NCBI RefSeq assembly: GCF_029626145.1 | Contig: NZ_JARUBJ010000002.1 | Span: forward strand, 4,251,501 to 4,315,500 | Length of the DNA stretch: 64,000 bases | Reading direction: 5' to 3' | DNA from: Micromonospora sp. WMMD961 | GTDB lineage: Bacteria > Actinomycetota > Actinomycetes > Mycobacteriales > Micromonosporaceae | In this document: positions 16,508 to 24,636 of the stretch, piece after piece | How positions within the stretch are numbered: position 1 is the stretch's first letter | How the letters are laid out: every line of letters starts with the position of its first letter | Translations under genes and position numbers: made by a program | The notes under the pieces: model-generated | Told to the model about the DNA's origin: nothing | Database searches by the model: none | What the model saw: the letters and a program-made list of their open reading frames with translations, nothing else

Positions 16508-19177
16508 TTACGCCGACGGTCGATCGGCTCCGTCGAGCAGCCAGGTGTCCTTCGACCCACCGCCCCGGGAGGAGTTGACGATCATGCTGCCGGCCGGCGC
16601 GACGCGGGTCAGGGCCACCGGCGCGACCTCGGCGGTGTCGCCGAGGAACACGAAGGCCCGCAGGTCGACGTGGCGGGGCGCGAGTGCCGTCCCGTCGAAG
16701 ACCGGGTGGGTGGTGAGCGCGATCATCTCCTGGGCGATCCACCGGTGCGGGGCGGCGAGGATCTGCTCGCGGACGGCGTCCAACTCCTCCTCATCCGCGC
16801 GTGGACCGATCACCACCCGGTCGCCGCCGTACCCGTCGACCGGCTTGAGCACCAGCTGATCGAGCCGGCCCAGCACGTCGGCACGTTGCTCGGGCAGTCC
16901 ACACAGGTACGTCGGCACGTCCGGAAGCAGCGCCTTCTCCCCCAGGTAGTACTCGATGAGTCGGGGCACGTACGCGTACAACGCCTTGTCGTCACCGACG
17001 CCGTTGCCCAACGCGTTGGCCAGCGTCAACCGCCCGGCGTGCACCGCCGCGAGCAGTGGCCAGCCCAGCGGGACGCCGTCGGCGCCCGGCGCGTGCAGCA
17101 ACGCCTCCTCGTCCATCCGCAGGTAGATCACGTCCACCTGGCTGCGGCGGCCCTCCCGGATGAGCTGGACACGGCCCTCCTCCACGAGCAGGTCGCCGCT
17201 CTCGGTCAGCGGTACGCCCATCTCGTCGGCGAGCAGCCGGTGCTCGAACCAGGCGGGGTCACCCGGACCACTGCTGAGCACCACGACGGCGGGGTCGTCG
17301 GCGGCGGCCGGTCCGGCTGCCACCAGCGCCCGGTACAGCATCGCCGGTGTCTCGTCAGCAGGCAGCAGGTCGTCGGGCACCGGCAGCTCGGGCAGCACCG
17401 CCCGGGTCAGTCGACGGTTCTGCACGGCGTAGCCGATGCCCGAGGGCACCCGCAGGTTGTCCTCCAACACGTACCAGCCACCGTCGGCATTCCGGACGAG
17501 GTCGGTTCCGGACACCTGGGCGCGGGTGCCCCGCCGACCCATCAGCGCCCCGGTGGGTCGCAGCCCGGGTGAGGATTCGACCACCCACGCCGGGACCACA
17601 CCGTCGGCGACCACGGCGCGGTCGCCGTAGACGTCCCGCAGGAAGGCGTCGAGGGCGCGGGCCCGCTGCACCAGGCCGGTGCGCAGGCTCCGCCAGTCGG
17701 CGGCAGGGACCACGCGGGGCACGAGGTCGACCGGGAAGAGTCGGGTGCTCGCCTCGCCGGCCACGCTGAAGGTCACGCCCCGGGCGCGCTGCTCCTCGTC
17801 GCGGTCGTGCTCACGTTGGCGCAGTCCGTCGGCGCCGAGACCCCGCAGGGCGGTCAGCAGCGGCCGGTACGCCGGCTCCGGTCCCGCCGGGCCGAAGACC
17901 TCGTCGTCGGTGTGGACGTACGTGGACAGGGCCGGCGTGGTCGGCGCACCGGGCAGTGGCCCCCGTACGCGTCCACGGGTCTCGTCGAGCAGCAGGTCGA
18001 CCACGTCAGCCAACCGGCCGCGCCGCTCGTACGCCCGCCGTTGCCGCGCGGCCGAACTGCCGCGTTCCAGCGCGTACCGGGTCAGCTCGGTGACCTGCTG
18101 CCAGTCCCCCGTCGCCGTCAACTGCGGGCGCAGGTCGGTCACCAGACGGCGGACCGCCTCGGCGGCCGGCACGGGTCGGGCCGATCGGGGCAGGTCGAGC
18201 AGGTCCCCCTCCAGCCCGGAGCGGGCGGCCCGCCAGACGGCGGCGCGCAGCACCGGTGGCCGCACCGCGGTGCGGTCCACCCCGGCGCGCAGCGCGGCGA
18301 CCTCCCGTCGGACGAGCGCCCGGAACAGGCCGGTGAGCAGGACGATGGTCTCCACGTCGGCGTTGGCGTCGGTGATCCGCAGTTCCACAGTGGGCACGTG
18401 CGCCGAGGGCCGGACATCGAAGTAGATCATGGCGGGGTCGGTGATGGTCTCGGAGGAGATCAGCTCGGCGACCAGCGCCTCGTGGTCTGCGGCGCTGGTC
18501 ACCTCGCCCGGGTCGCCGGCGGTGGGCCAGCGCTGCCACACCAGCGACCGGACGCTGGCGTAGCCGCTGTCCTGACCCATCCAGTACGGCGAACTGGTGG
18601 ACAGGGCGAGGAGCACCGGCAGCCACGGTTGGACGCGGCGGGTGACCGCGACGGCCAAATCCCGGTCGGACACCCCGACATGTACCTGCGCCCCGCAGAT
18701 CAGCTGCTCCCGGGCGAGCATCTGGTACTCGTCGAGCATCCGCCGGTAGCGGGAGGTGGGGGTGACGCTCGGGTCGCCGTCGGCGCGCAGCGGCACCGTG
18801 CCGGCCGCCACGATGCCCAGCCCGGCCCGGTCGGCGACCTGCACGGCCGCCTGGCGAAGTCGGGTCAACTCGGCGCGGATCTCGTCCAGGGTGCGGCAGA
18901 CCGCCGTGTTGGTCTCCACCACACTGCGGTGCAGCTCGGCGGTGAACGAGGTGGCCGGCAGCCGATCGAGCAGCTCACCGGCCCGGGGCACCAGCTCCCG
19001 GGTGTGCAGGTCGACGACGTGGAACTCCTCCTCCACCCCGATGGTGGCGAGGTCGGCCGGGTCATCATCGTCCAGCGACAGGACCGGGTTCGTGCGGGGG
19101 GTGGGCAGCGTCCGGCCGTTGCCGGACCGGTCCACCGGCCCGTCGTACGTCGGCGCGTTCGTGGTGTTGTCGGCCAT
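16508..19177 (-). CDS. GCS2 carboxylate-amine ligase fused to circularly permuted type 2 ATP-grasp
   Basis: An 889-aa fusion. Residues about 45-400 are a GCS2/YbdK-type glutamate-cysteine ligase-like domain (IGVEEEFHVVD, QVHVGVSD and VPTVELRITDAN are signature strands). Residues about 430-880 are a circularly permuted type 2 ATP-grasp domain (VLEDNLRVPSGIGYA, LKPVDGYGGDRVVIGP). Both families form amide bonds between a carboxylate and an amine using ATP. Fusion of the two is known in actinobacteria and was discussed in amidoligase surveys, but the product is generally unassigned. It starts at ATG 19177; a GTG at 19183 is possible. An amidotransferase gene follows 89 bp downstream, so the operon probably makes an amidated glutamate-derived peptide (inference). 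Confidence 0.88.
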   Translation of the reverse strand: MADNTTNAPTYDGPVDRSGNGRTLPTPRTNPVLSLDDDDPADLATIGVEEEFHVVDLHTRELVPRAGELLDRLPATSFTAELHRSVVETNTAVCRTLDEIRAELTRLRQAAVQVADRAGLGIVAAGTVPLRADGDPSVTPTSRYRRMLDEYQMLAREQLICGAQVHVGVSDRDLAVAVTRRVQPWLPVLLALSTSSPYWMGQDSGYASVRSLVWQRWPTAGDPGEVTSAADHEALVAELISSETITDPAMIYFDVRPSAHVPTVELRITDANADVETIVLLTGLFRALVRREVAALRAGVDRTAVRPPVLRAAVWRAARSGLEGDLLDLPRSARPVPAAEAVRRLVTDLRPQLTATGDWQQVTELTRYALERGSSAARQRRAYERRGRLADVVDLLLDETRGRVRGPLPGAPTTPALSTYVHTDDEVFGPAGPEPAYRPLLTALRGLGADGLRQREHDRDEEQRARGVTFSVAGEASTRLFPVDLVPRVVPAADWRSLRTGLVQRARALDAFLRDVYGDRAVVADGVVPAWVVESSPGLRPTGALMGRRGTRAQVSGTDLVRNADGGWYVLEDNLRVPSGIGYAVQNRRLTRAVLPELPVPDDLLPADETPAMLYRALVAAGPAAADDPAVVVLSSGPGDPAWFEHRLLADEMGVPLTESGDLLVEEGRVQLIREGRRSQVDVIYLRMDEEALLHAPGADGVPLGWPLLAAVHAGRLTLANALGNGVGDDKALYAYVPRLIEYYLGEKALLPDVPTYLCGLPEQRADVLGRLDQLVLKPVDGYGGDRVVIGPRADEEELDAVREQILAAPHRWIAQEMIALTTHPVFDGTALAPRHVDLRAFVFLGDTAEVAPVALTRVAPAGSMIVNSSRGGGSKDTWLLDGADRPSA

Positions 19178-19263
19178 GGTCACCCCGGGTTCGCGTGTCG
19201 GTGGTGTCGACTGTCCGACGAGCGTTCCCAGGGTTGGTACCGGGCGCGTTTCCGGCGCGTTAA

Positions 19264-19374
19264 GGTGACGCGCCCGTTCTGGCTGGCCTGCTCAGCCCCA
19301 CCAACCTCCGTGCGCATTTCCAGCAGGCCTTCGCCACCACCCCCACCGCGTACCGGCGGGCTTTCACACCCTGA
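19264..19374 (+). pseudogene. C-terminal relic of an AraC/GlxA-family regulator
   Basis: Directly after an in-frame TAA at 19261-19263, a plus-strand frame encodes 36 residues ending at TGA 19372-19374. The segment LSPTNLRAHFQQAF followed by TTPTAYRRAF is the typical last recognition helix and terminus of GlxA/FtrA-type AraC regulators. There is no start, and the rest of the gene is absent. It is a leftover of a regulator deleted at this site. The remaining 100-odd bp up to the TetR gene show nothing recognisable. Confidence 0.7.
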
Positions 19375-19501
19375 CACCGGCGCTCGGAAACCGGTCGTGG
19401 CTGCGCGGTCAGCCAGGGTCACGCCCAGCGCAGTGCTGCTGCTCAGAGGGTGGTTATCGCTGTTGCTCCTTCAGGTCGTAGAGAACCGCGTCGAGTTGGT
19501 G

Positions 19502-20080
19502 TCAGGGGCGTAGCGCGTTGAGCACCAGGTCGGCGTACCGGCGCCACACCGCCGGGTCGCGCTCGTCGAGCACGATGAGCTGCCGGACCGCCCCGCAGAG
19601 GATCACCCGAATGTCCCGCTCCCCGGCGTCCGGGCGGATCTTGCCGGACGATCGGGCCGCCGCCACCAACTGCCCGACCAGGCCCAGGATGCGCGCGGCG
19701 GGCACCAACCTGCCCTCGAAGAACGCGTCGGCGAGGACCCGGTCGCGGGCGAGGCGTCCGAACAGGTCAGGCACGAAGGAACACCACTCCCGGTACGCGT
19801 CGGCGCCGTCGAGCGCCGCGCGGGTGCGCTGCTCCAGCTCCTGAAACTGCCGCTGGACGACCGCGACGATCAGGTCTTCCTTGCTGGGGTAGCTGCGGTA
19901 CACCGTCGCGCGACCGACCCCGGCCCGCTCCGCGATCTGTGGCACCGTCACCTGCAGACCCTGCTCGCCGAAGAGCTCCCGGGCGGCGGCGATGACCCGC
20001 TCCTGGTTGCGCCGGGCGTCCAGACGCCGATGGGGAGCATCCGGGCCGCCCGACGTCGGATCGGAGTCGGACTCTGCCAT
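19502..20080 (-). CDS. TetR/AcrR-family repressor
   Basis: A 192-aa TetR regulator. The N-terminal HTH (about residues 25-70) shows the family pattern RVIAAARELFGEQG, then IAERAGVGRATVYRSYPSKEDL. The C-terminal domain is of the type common in actinobacterial multidrug/stress repressors. It is the last gene of a three-gene operon (NTF2-like, AhpD-like, TetR), 5 bp after the AhpD-like stop. Two near-identical 18-bp palindromes sit upstream of the operon's first gene and are the obvious binding sites, so autoregulation is likely. The inducer is unknown. Confidence 0.92.
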   Translation of the reverse strand: MAESDSDPTSGGPDAPHRRLDARRNQERVIAAARELFGEQGLQVTVPQIAERAGVGRATVYRSYPSKEDLIVAVVQRQFQELEQRTRAALDGADAYREWCSFVPDLFGRLARDRVLADAFFEGRLVPAARILGLVGQLVAAARSSGKIRPDAGERDIRVILCGAVRQLIVLDERDPAVWRRYADLVLNALRP

Positions 20081-20085
20081 GGATC

Positions 20086-20646
20086 TCAGTCTGCCCGGCC
20101 AGCGTCGCCGGAGACCACCCGCTCGTCGCTGTACACCTTGGTGAGTTCGACGTCGAGCACGGTGCAGACCCGGCTGAACGACCAGTAGTAGCCCACCACC
20201 TGAAGCACCTCCACGATCTCGCGTTCGCTCAGGACCTGCCGCACCTGGTCGAACAGTTCGTCGGAGATGCGTGGAGATCGCACCACCTCGGCGGTGAACC
20301 GGATGAGAGCCCGGTCGGACGCCGACAGGTCCGGGTTGTCGAGGTCTCGAGCGCTGATGATCTCAATGACGCGCTGATCGAGGCCGGCTTCCAGCGCCAT
20401 CGGCCTGTGCTGGGCGGCTTCGAACTCGCACTCCGCGTATTCGGCAACGGTCAGGACGACCAGCTCCCGCGAGCGGGCCGGCAGCTCCAGCGAGGTGAAC
20501 TGCGCCCTCGCGAGGTCGACGAACAGCTTTACCGTACCGACCGAGTGGGCCAGCATCTTGACCATCGGATCCGGCGGCAGGGTGGACAGCACCTCCCGGA
20601 CGTCCTCCGGGAAGGCGTTCGGGTCGGGGTCGGCGAGACGGGGCAT
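20086..20646 (-). CDS. Carboxymuconolactone decarboxylase/AhpD-like protein
   Basis: A 186-aa all-helical protein with the CMD/AhpD fold. The core helix pair shows ELVVLTVAEYAECEFEAAQH, keeping the single Cys and the His of the EXXC...H region rather than the CxxC of true AhpD. Many such proteins are peroxidase-like or of unknown enzymatic role. It is in an operon with an NTF2-like protein upstream and its probable TetR repressor downstream. The start at ATG 20646 is preceded by AAAGGAGAG. It may act in oxidative or electrophile stress, together with the divergent VOC protein (inference). Confidence 0.85.
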   Translation of the reverse strand: MPRLADPDPNAFPEDVREVLSTLPPDPMVKMLAHSVGTVKLFVDLARAQFTSLELPARSRELVVLTVAEYAECEFEAAQHRPMALEAGLDQRVIEIISARDLDNPDLSASDRALIRFTAEVVRSPRISDELFDQVRQVLSEREIVEVLQVVGYYWSFSRVCTVLDVELTKVYSDERVVSGDAGRAD

Positions 20647-20680
20647 GACTCTCTCCTTTGATGTCGTCCGTCGGGGTCAG

Positions 20681-21052
20681 TCAGGCGACGTCGTCGGCGG
20701 GGAGGTCGAAACCGGTCTCGCTGAGGTGGCGGAAGCGGCCATCCTCCGCGTACGTCCCGAAGATGGCGATCTCCCGCCGGGCGGTCGACCCGTCGGCCAG
20801 GGTGATCTCGTAGGTGTGTCGCTCGGCGTAGCGGAGACCGTCGCGCAGCTCGTCGAGGACCCGCACGCTGCCGCCGAGAACCTGACCTCGTACCCGGGTC
20901 ACCATCTCGACGAATGCGGCCCGGTCGAGGGTCTCGCCGTCGTTGCGGTGGGTGTAGTCGGGGGCGTAGAACTCGTCCAGCGCCTCGGTCAGGTCGCGCG
21001 TCGGCTCGAAGACCACCGCGCGCAGGGCATCGCTGATCCGTACCGGATTCAT
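20681..21052 (-). CDS. NTF2-like/SnoaL-fold protein
   Basis: A 123-aa protein of the SnoaL/NTF2 cone fold, small binding proteins or isomerases. Characteristic segments are LDEFYAPDYTHRNDGET, AAFVEMVTRVRG and the terminal strand RFRHLSETGFDL. The ATG at 21052 has GAGGAG 5 nt upstream and is preferred over the GTG at 21070. It is the first gene of the TetR-controlled operon, and two operator palindromes lie 31-81 bp upstream. The ligand or substrate cannot be deduced. Confidence 0.8.
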   Translation of the reverse strand: MNPVRISDALRAVVFEPTRDLTEALDEFYAPDYTHRNDGETLDRAAFVEMVTRVRGQVLGGSVRVLDELRDGLRYAERHTYEITLADGSTARREIAIFGTYAEDGRFRHLSETGFDLPADDVA

Positions 21053-21082
21053 GGGGCTCCTCGTGCTCACTGACAGGTAAAT

Positions 21083-21100
21083 CCGGACTCACGAGTCCGG
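21083..21100. promoter_or_regulatory. TetR operator candidate 1
   Basis: CCGGACTCACGAGTCCGG consists of 8-bp inverted arms around a 2-bp centre. It lies 31 bp upstream of the NTF2-like gene, with a second copy 33 bp away. Confidence 0.75.
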
Positions 21101-21115
21101 TTAGCCTCCACCGTA

Positions 21116-21133
21116 CCGGACTCGCGAGTCCGC
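21116..21133. promoter_or_regulatory. TetR operator candidate 2
   Basis: CCGGACTCGCGAGTCCGC is the same palindrome as operator 1, offset by 33 bp (about three helical turns), so two dimers could bind the same DNA face. It is also 58 bp from the -10 box of the divergent VOC gene. Confidence 0.75.
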
Positions 21134-21190
21134 TTCTGGTGAGAGTCGTCACTCAGCAGTTTCGGATAAGCGTCCGGTAGCGCCTGCCCC

Positions 21191-21196
21191 TAGCGT
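21191..21196 (+). promoter_or_regulatory. -10 box TAGCGT of the VOC gene (leaderless)
   Basis: TAGCGT ends exactly 7 nt before the ATG at 21204, and no RBS is present. The same hexamer and spacing recur at the aldo/keto reductase gene. Confidence 0.55.
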
Positions 21197-21203
21197 GACG
21201 TGC

Positions 21204-21614
21204 ATGTTCACCGCGATCACGCACTCACAGATCTACGTCCTCGACCAGGACGCGGCCCTCGACTTCTACGTCGGCAAGCTCGGCCTGGAGGTCAACGCCG
21301 ACGTCGACATGGGCTTCATGCGCTGGCTGACCGTCAACGTCCCCGGGGAGCCGGGTCGCCAGATCCTGTTGGAGAAGCCCGGCCCACCGGCGATGTCCGA
21401 GGAGACCGCCCAGCAGGTCCGCGCCCTGGTCACCAAGGGTGCGATGGGTGGCTCGCTCATCTTCTCCACCGACGACTGCCGCAAGACGTACGAGACGCTG
21501 CTGGGCCGCGGCGTCGAGTTCACCGAGGAACCCACCGAGCGCTTCTACGGGATCGACTGCGCCCTGCGCGACCCGTTCGGCAACAGCATCCGCTTCACCC
21601 AGTTGACGCCCTGA
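21204..21614 (+). CDS. VOC-family (glyoxalase/bleomycin-resistance-like) protein
   Basis: A 136-aa vicinal oxygen chelate protein. The repeated beta-alpha-beta-beta-beta unit begins YVLDQDAALDFYVGKLGLEV and ends RDPFGNSIRFTQL, the usual start and end signatures. Members bind metal or small electrophiles, as lyases, dioxygenases or drug-binding proteins, and the actual reaction is not readable. The ATG at 21204 is the leaderless start; the GTG at 21195 overlaps the -10 box. It is divergent from the TetR-controlled operon and close to its operators, so the repressor may also control it. Confidence 0.88.
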   Translation: MFTAITHSQIYVLDQDAALDFYVGKLGLEVNADVDMGFMRWLTVNVPGEPGRQILLEKPGPPAMSEETAQQVRALVTKGAMGGSLIFSTDDCRKTYETLLGRGVEFTEEPTERFYGIDCALRDPFGNSIRFTQLTP

Positions 21615-21687
21615 ATCACCGGACACCGCCGCACGGCGGCTCGCCCACGCAACCGCCACCGCGAGTGCGCTCCACCAGCGCCGGTCG

Positions 21688-21693
21688 TAGCGT
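21688..21693 (+). promoter_or_regulatory. -10 box TAGCGT of the aldo/keto reductase gene (leaderless)
   Basis: TAGCGT is followed by 7 nt and then the ATG at 21701, with no RBS. The arrangement is identical to that of the VOC gene upstream. Confidence 0.55.
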
Positions 21694-21700
21694 GGGGCGC

Positions 21701-22678
21701 ATGCGAACCACCACGCTGGGCAGCACCGGACCCGAGGTCGGCGTCATCGGCCTCGGGTGCATGGGCATGAGCCACGGCTACGACATCACCGGCCCGCGCG
21801 ACGACGACACGTCGATCTCCGTCATCCGACAGGCGCTGGACCTGGGCGCGACGCTGATCGACACCTCGGACGTGTACGGGCCGTACACCAACGAGGAACT
21901 GGTCGGGCGGGCGCTCGCCGGCGGCCGCCGGGAGCGGGCCGTACTGGCCACAAAGGTCGGCCTGGTGGCCACCTCCCCCACCGGCGGCCCCGGCAACTCA
22001 CCGAAGATCGGCAACAACGGCCGCCCGGAGCACATCCGCGCGGCGATCGACGAGAGCCTGCACCGGCTCGGCACCGACCACGTCGACCTCTACCAGTTGC
22101 ACCGGGTCGACCCGGAGGTGCCCGTCGAGGAGTCCTGGGGCGCGATGGCCGAGGTCGTGGCGGCCGGCAAGGCCCGGCAGATCGGGCTGTCCGAGGTGAC
22201 GGTGGCCCAGATCGCGCGGGCCCAGGCGGTGCACCCGGTGGCGTCGGTGCAGTCCGAGCTGTCACTCTGGACCCGCGACCCGCTGGCCGAGGTGCTGTCC
22301 TACTGCGCCGAGCAGGGCATCGCCTTCCTGCCGTTCTCTCCGCTCGGGCGCGGCTTCCTCGCCGGCCGGTTCACCTCGTTCGACGACCTGCCCGCCGACG
22401 ACTTCCGGCGCGGCCTGCCGCGTTTCCAGCAGGACGCGCTGCGCGCCAACCTCGCCATCGTCGCCCGGGTCCGGGAGATCGCCGACCGGGCCGGCTTCAG
22501 CCCCGCACAGGTCGCCCTCGCGTGGGTGGTCGCCCAGGGTGACCAGGTGATTCCGATCCCCGGCACCAAGACCCCGAGGTACCTGCTGGACAACTGCGCC
22601 GCCGGCGACCTGCGGCTCAGCGCCGCGGACCTGGCCGACCTGGACGCGCTGCCCGCCCCAGAGGGAGGCCGCTACTGA
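21701..22678 (+). CDS. Aldo/keto reductase
   Basis: A 325-aa NADPH-dependent aldo/keto reductase. The catalytic tetrad is visible as Asp54, Tyr59 (IDTSDVYGPYTNEE), Lys85 (ATKVGL) and His134 (YQLHRVD). The C-terminal cofactor segment IPIPGTKTPRYLLDN is intact. It belongs to the YajO/YhdN-like group acting on carbonyl compounds, natural substrate unknown. The frame is open far upstream, but homology and the leaderless promoter fix the start at 21701. Its 3' end overlaps the convergent DUF2071 gene by 7 bp. Confidence 0.92.
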   Translation: MRTTTLGSTGPEVGVIGLGCMGMSHGYDITGPRDDDTSISVIRQALDLGATLIDTSDVYGPYTNEELVGRALAGGRRERAVLATKVGLVATSPTGGPGNSPKIGNNGRPEHIRAAIDESLHRLGTDHVDLYQLHRVDPEVPVEESWGAMAEVVAAGKARQIGLSEVTVAQIARAQAVHPVASVQSELSLWTRDPLAEVLSYCAEQGIAFLPFSPLGRGFLAGRFTSFDDLPADDFRRGLPRFQQDALRANLAIVARVREIADRAGFSPAQVALAWVVAQGDQVIPIPGTKTPRYLLDNCAAGDLRLSAADLADLDALPAPEGGRY

Positions 22679-23436
22679 GCCTCCGGCGGCCCGGCCCCGC
22701 GCGGCCGAGCCGCCACCGGCGGGCCGAACGCGACCCCGACGCCGGGCGAGTAGAGCACGCTGACCGGTGGCCCGACCGGTGCCGGCAGCCCGGCGGCGAC
22801 GACCAACTCGTCATCCAGGTGCAGCACCTCGGCCCGGTGCAGCGGCCAACGCGGATGCCAGTTCGGCAGGTGCAGCGTGCGCCCGTACGCGCGGGTGTGC
22901 AGCCCCCAGCGGGCGGTGACGAAGTGTTCGAGTGGGGTCGGGTCGACGATCCGCTCCCCCACCCGCACCGCCATCCGGCTCGTCGCGCCGGCCGGGCCGG
23001 GCCAGCGCCGCCGGCAACGGTAGGAGCGCCGGTCGCCGTCGCGATCCAACCGCATCGACGACCAGAGGTACGGCAGGCGTAGCGTCGCCCGCGCCACCAG
23101 CACCGGCACCAGGCGGGACGCGTCGAGCGACCGGAACACGACCGCTCGTCGGCCGGCGTCGTCGACCGAGTAGAGCCGGACGTTGGTCTCGGCGAAGGTG
23201 CCGAAGTAGGGCACCCCCGGGCCGCGACCGAAGCCCAGCCCGACCATCCGAAACCCGATCAGGCCGACGTAGCTGACCCCCTCCACCGTGTCCGGGCGAG
23301 TGCCGATGGGCAGCAACGGCGCGACGACCTCCGGCGCGACTGCCCAATGCAGAAAGGCGAGGTCCTCCCAGCGCTGCCGCAGGACCGCCCGAGGGAAGGC
23401 CTGCCGGGGCGCGTGGTCGACCGGTTCGGGCTGCAC
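22672..23436 (-). CDS. DUF2071 (YqjF-like) protein
   Basis: A 254-aa protein of the DUF2071/YqjF family, function unknown, related in fold to acetoacetate decarboxylase-like proteins. Typical stretches are VLRQRWEDLAFLHWAV, VGLIGFRMVG and FETN-like FAETNVRLYS. I chose the GTG at 23436, which has GGATGAGAG just upstream. The longer frame from 23562 adds an Arg-rich non-homologous leader. Its stop codon lies inside the last codons of the convergent aldo/keto reductase gene. Confidence 0.8.
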   Translation of the reverse strand: MQPEPVDHAPRQAFPRAVLRQRWEDLAFLHWAVAPEVVAPLLPIGTRPDTVEGVSYVGLIGFRMVGLGFGRGPGVPYFGTFAETNVRLYSVDDAGRRAVVFRSLDASRLVPVLVARATLRLPYLWSSMRLDRDGDRRSYRCRRRWPGPAGATSRMAVRVGERIVDPTPLEHFVTARWGLHTRAYGRTLHLPNWHPRWPLHRAEVLHLDDELVVAAGLPAPVGPPVSVLYSPGVGVAFGPPVAARPRGAGPPEAQ

Positions 23437-23545
23437 CCTCTCATCCTGGCCCAGCCTGCGGTAGCTCGGCAGCCGGCACCCGCGCCGCCGGCCCATCCGC
23501 CGTAGGACGACCGACCGGCCGGAGCATCGGCGCGCCGGCCCGCCG

Positions 23546-23551
23546 TAGGCT
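23546..23551 (+). promoter_or_regulatory. -10 box TAGGCT of the ECF sigma factor gene
   Basis: TAGGCT lies 48 bp upstream of the GTG at 23600, giving a short leader that contains the RBS-like GGGGAGGAA. Confidence 0.4.
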
Positions 23552-23599
23552 GGTTGGAGCACAAGCGTTCAGAACAGGCGTTTCGGGGAGGAACTGGGC

Positions 23600-24523
23600 G
23601 TGACGCAGAGCGACGCGGAGCTGGTCGTGCTCGCGCAGACGGGCGACGCGGCCGCGCTCGGGGCGCTGCTGGCGCGGCACGAGGCCGGGATGCGGGCCGT
23701 CGCGCTGAGCGTCCTCGGTTACGGGCCGGACGCCGAGGACGCGGTGCAGGACAGCATTGTCGTCGCCCTGCGGCGCATCGGCGAGCTCCGCGACCCGACC
23801 GCCGTCGGCTCCTGGTTGCGTGCCATCGTGCGGAACAACGCCCGGATGACGTTGCGCGGGCCCCGACCGGTCCCGGTCGCCGAACCGGAGTGGTTCTCCC
23901 AGCCCGCCGACACGCCCACCCCGGAGGAAGTACTGGACCGGGCGGCGATGCGCGACTGGGTGTGGCACTCCCTCGGGCAACTGTCCGAACCTGACCGCCT
24001 CGTCACCCTGCTGCGGTACTTCAGCGACGCGTCCTCGTACGAGCAGATCGCGGCCGTGTGTGGCGTGCCGGTCGGCACCGTCCGCAGCCGCCTCAGCCAC
24101 GCCCGCCGTGCGCTCGCCGGCGGCCTGCGCACGGCGGCGAACGTGGCGCACACGGATGTCGCCGCCTCGAACGACTCGCGGTGGCGGGAGGGCAGCGACA
24201 TGATCACCACGGCGATGAGCGGCGATTTCGAACGGGTGGTCCGGGAGAACTGGTGGCCGGACGCCGAGATGGTCGTGCCGGGCGGCCCGCGCGGTGGCCG
24301 GGAGCTGGCGATCAACGGCATGAACCGCGACCTGGCCGCCGGGGTACGTCAGCGGTTGCGCAACGTGGTGGCCAGCGGCGACGTGCTGATCTGGGAGACC
24401 GACCTGATCAGCCCACCCGACGACCCGGAGCACTGCCCACCCGCGGCGCTGTGGTTGCAACTGCTGCGCGCGGGCCGGGTGCGCCAGCTCACCCTCTTCC
24501 ACCCCGTCCCGGCACGGGTCTGA
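23600..24523 (+). CDS. ECF sigma-70 factor with C-terminal NTF2/SnoaL-like extension
   Basis: A 307-aa ECF sigma factor. Region 2 (about residues 25-90) contains GYGPDAEDAVQDSIVVALRRI, and region 4 (about 125-180) contains SSYEQIAAVCGVPVGTVRSR. An extra 120 residues follow, with NTF2-like features (MSGDFERVVRENWWPDAEM, then alternating strands). Such extensions, known in ECF41/ECF56-like groups, modulate sigma activity in place of an anti-sigma factor. None is encoded nearby. GTG start at 23600 with GGGGAGGAA upstream. The next gene, a hydrolase, could be a target. Confidence 0.88.
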   Translation: MTQSDAELVVLAQTGDAAALGALLARHEAGMRAVALSVLGYGPDAEDAVQDSIVVALRRIGELRDPTAVGSWLRAIVRNNARMTLRGPRPVPVAEPEWFSQPADTPTPEEVLDRAAMRDWVWHSLGQLSEPDRLVTLLRYFSDASSYEQIAAVCGVPVGTVRSRLSHARRALAGGLRTAANVAHTDVAASNDSRWREGSDMITTAMSGDFERVVRENWWPDAEMVVPGGPRGGRELAINGMNRDLAAGVRQRLRNVVASGDVLIWETDLISPPDDPEHCPPAALWLQLLRAGRVRQLTLFHPVPARV

Positions 24524-24636
24524 AAAACTTCCCCGACCGAGCGAACTTTCCTCTCGACACGCGCATCTGGTCCCCGTCATGCACCAGTTGCCGTGTCGGC
24601 GGACGCCGCGCGGGGTCTCGGATCGGGAGATAGTTC

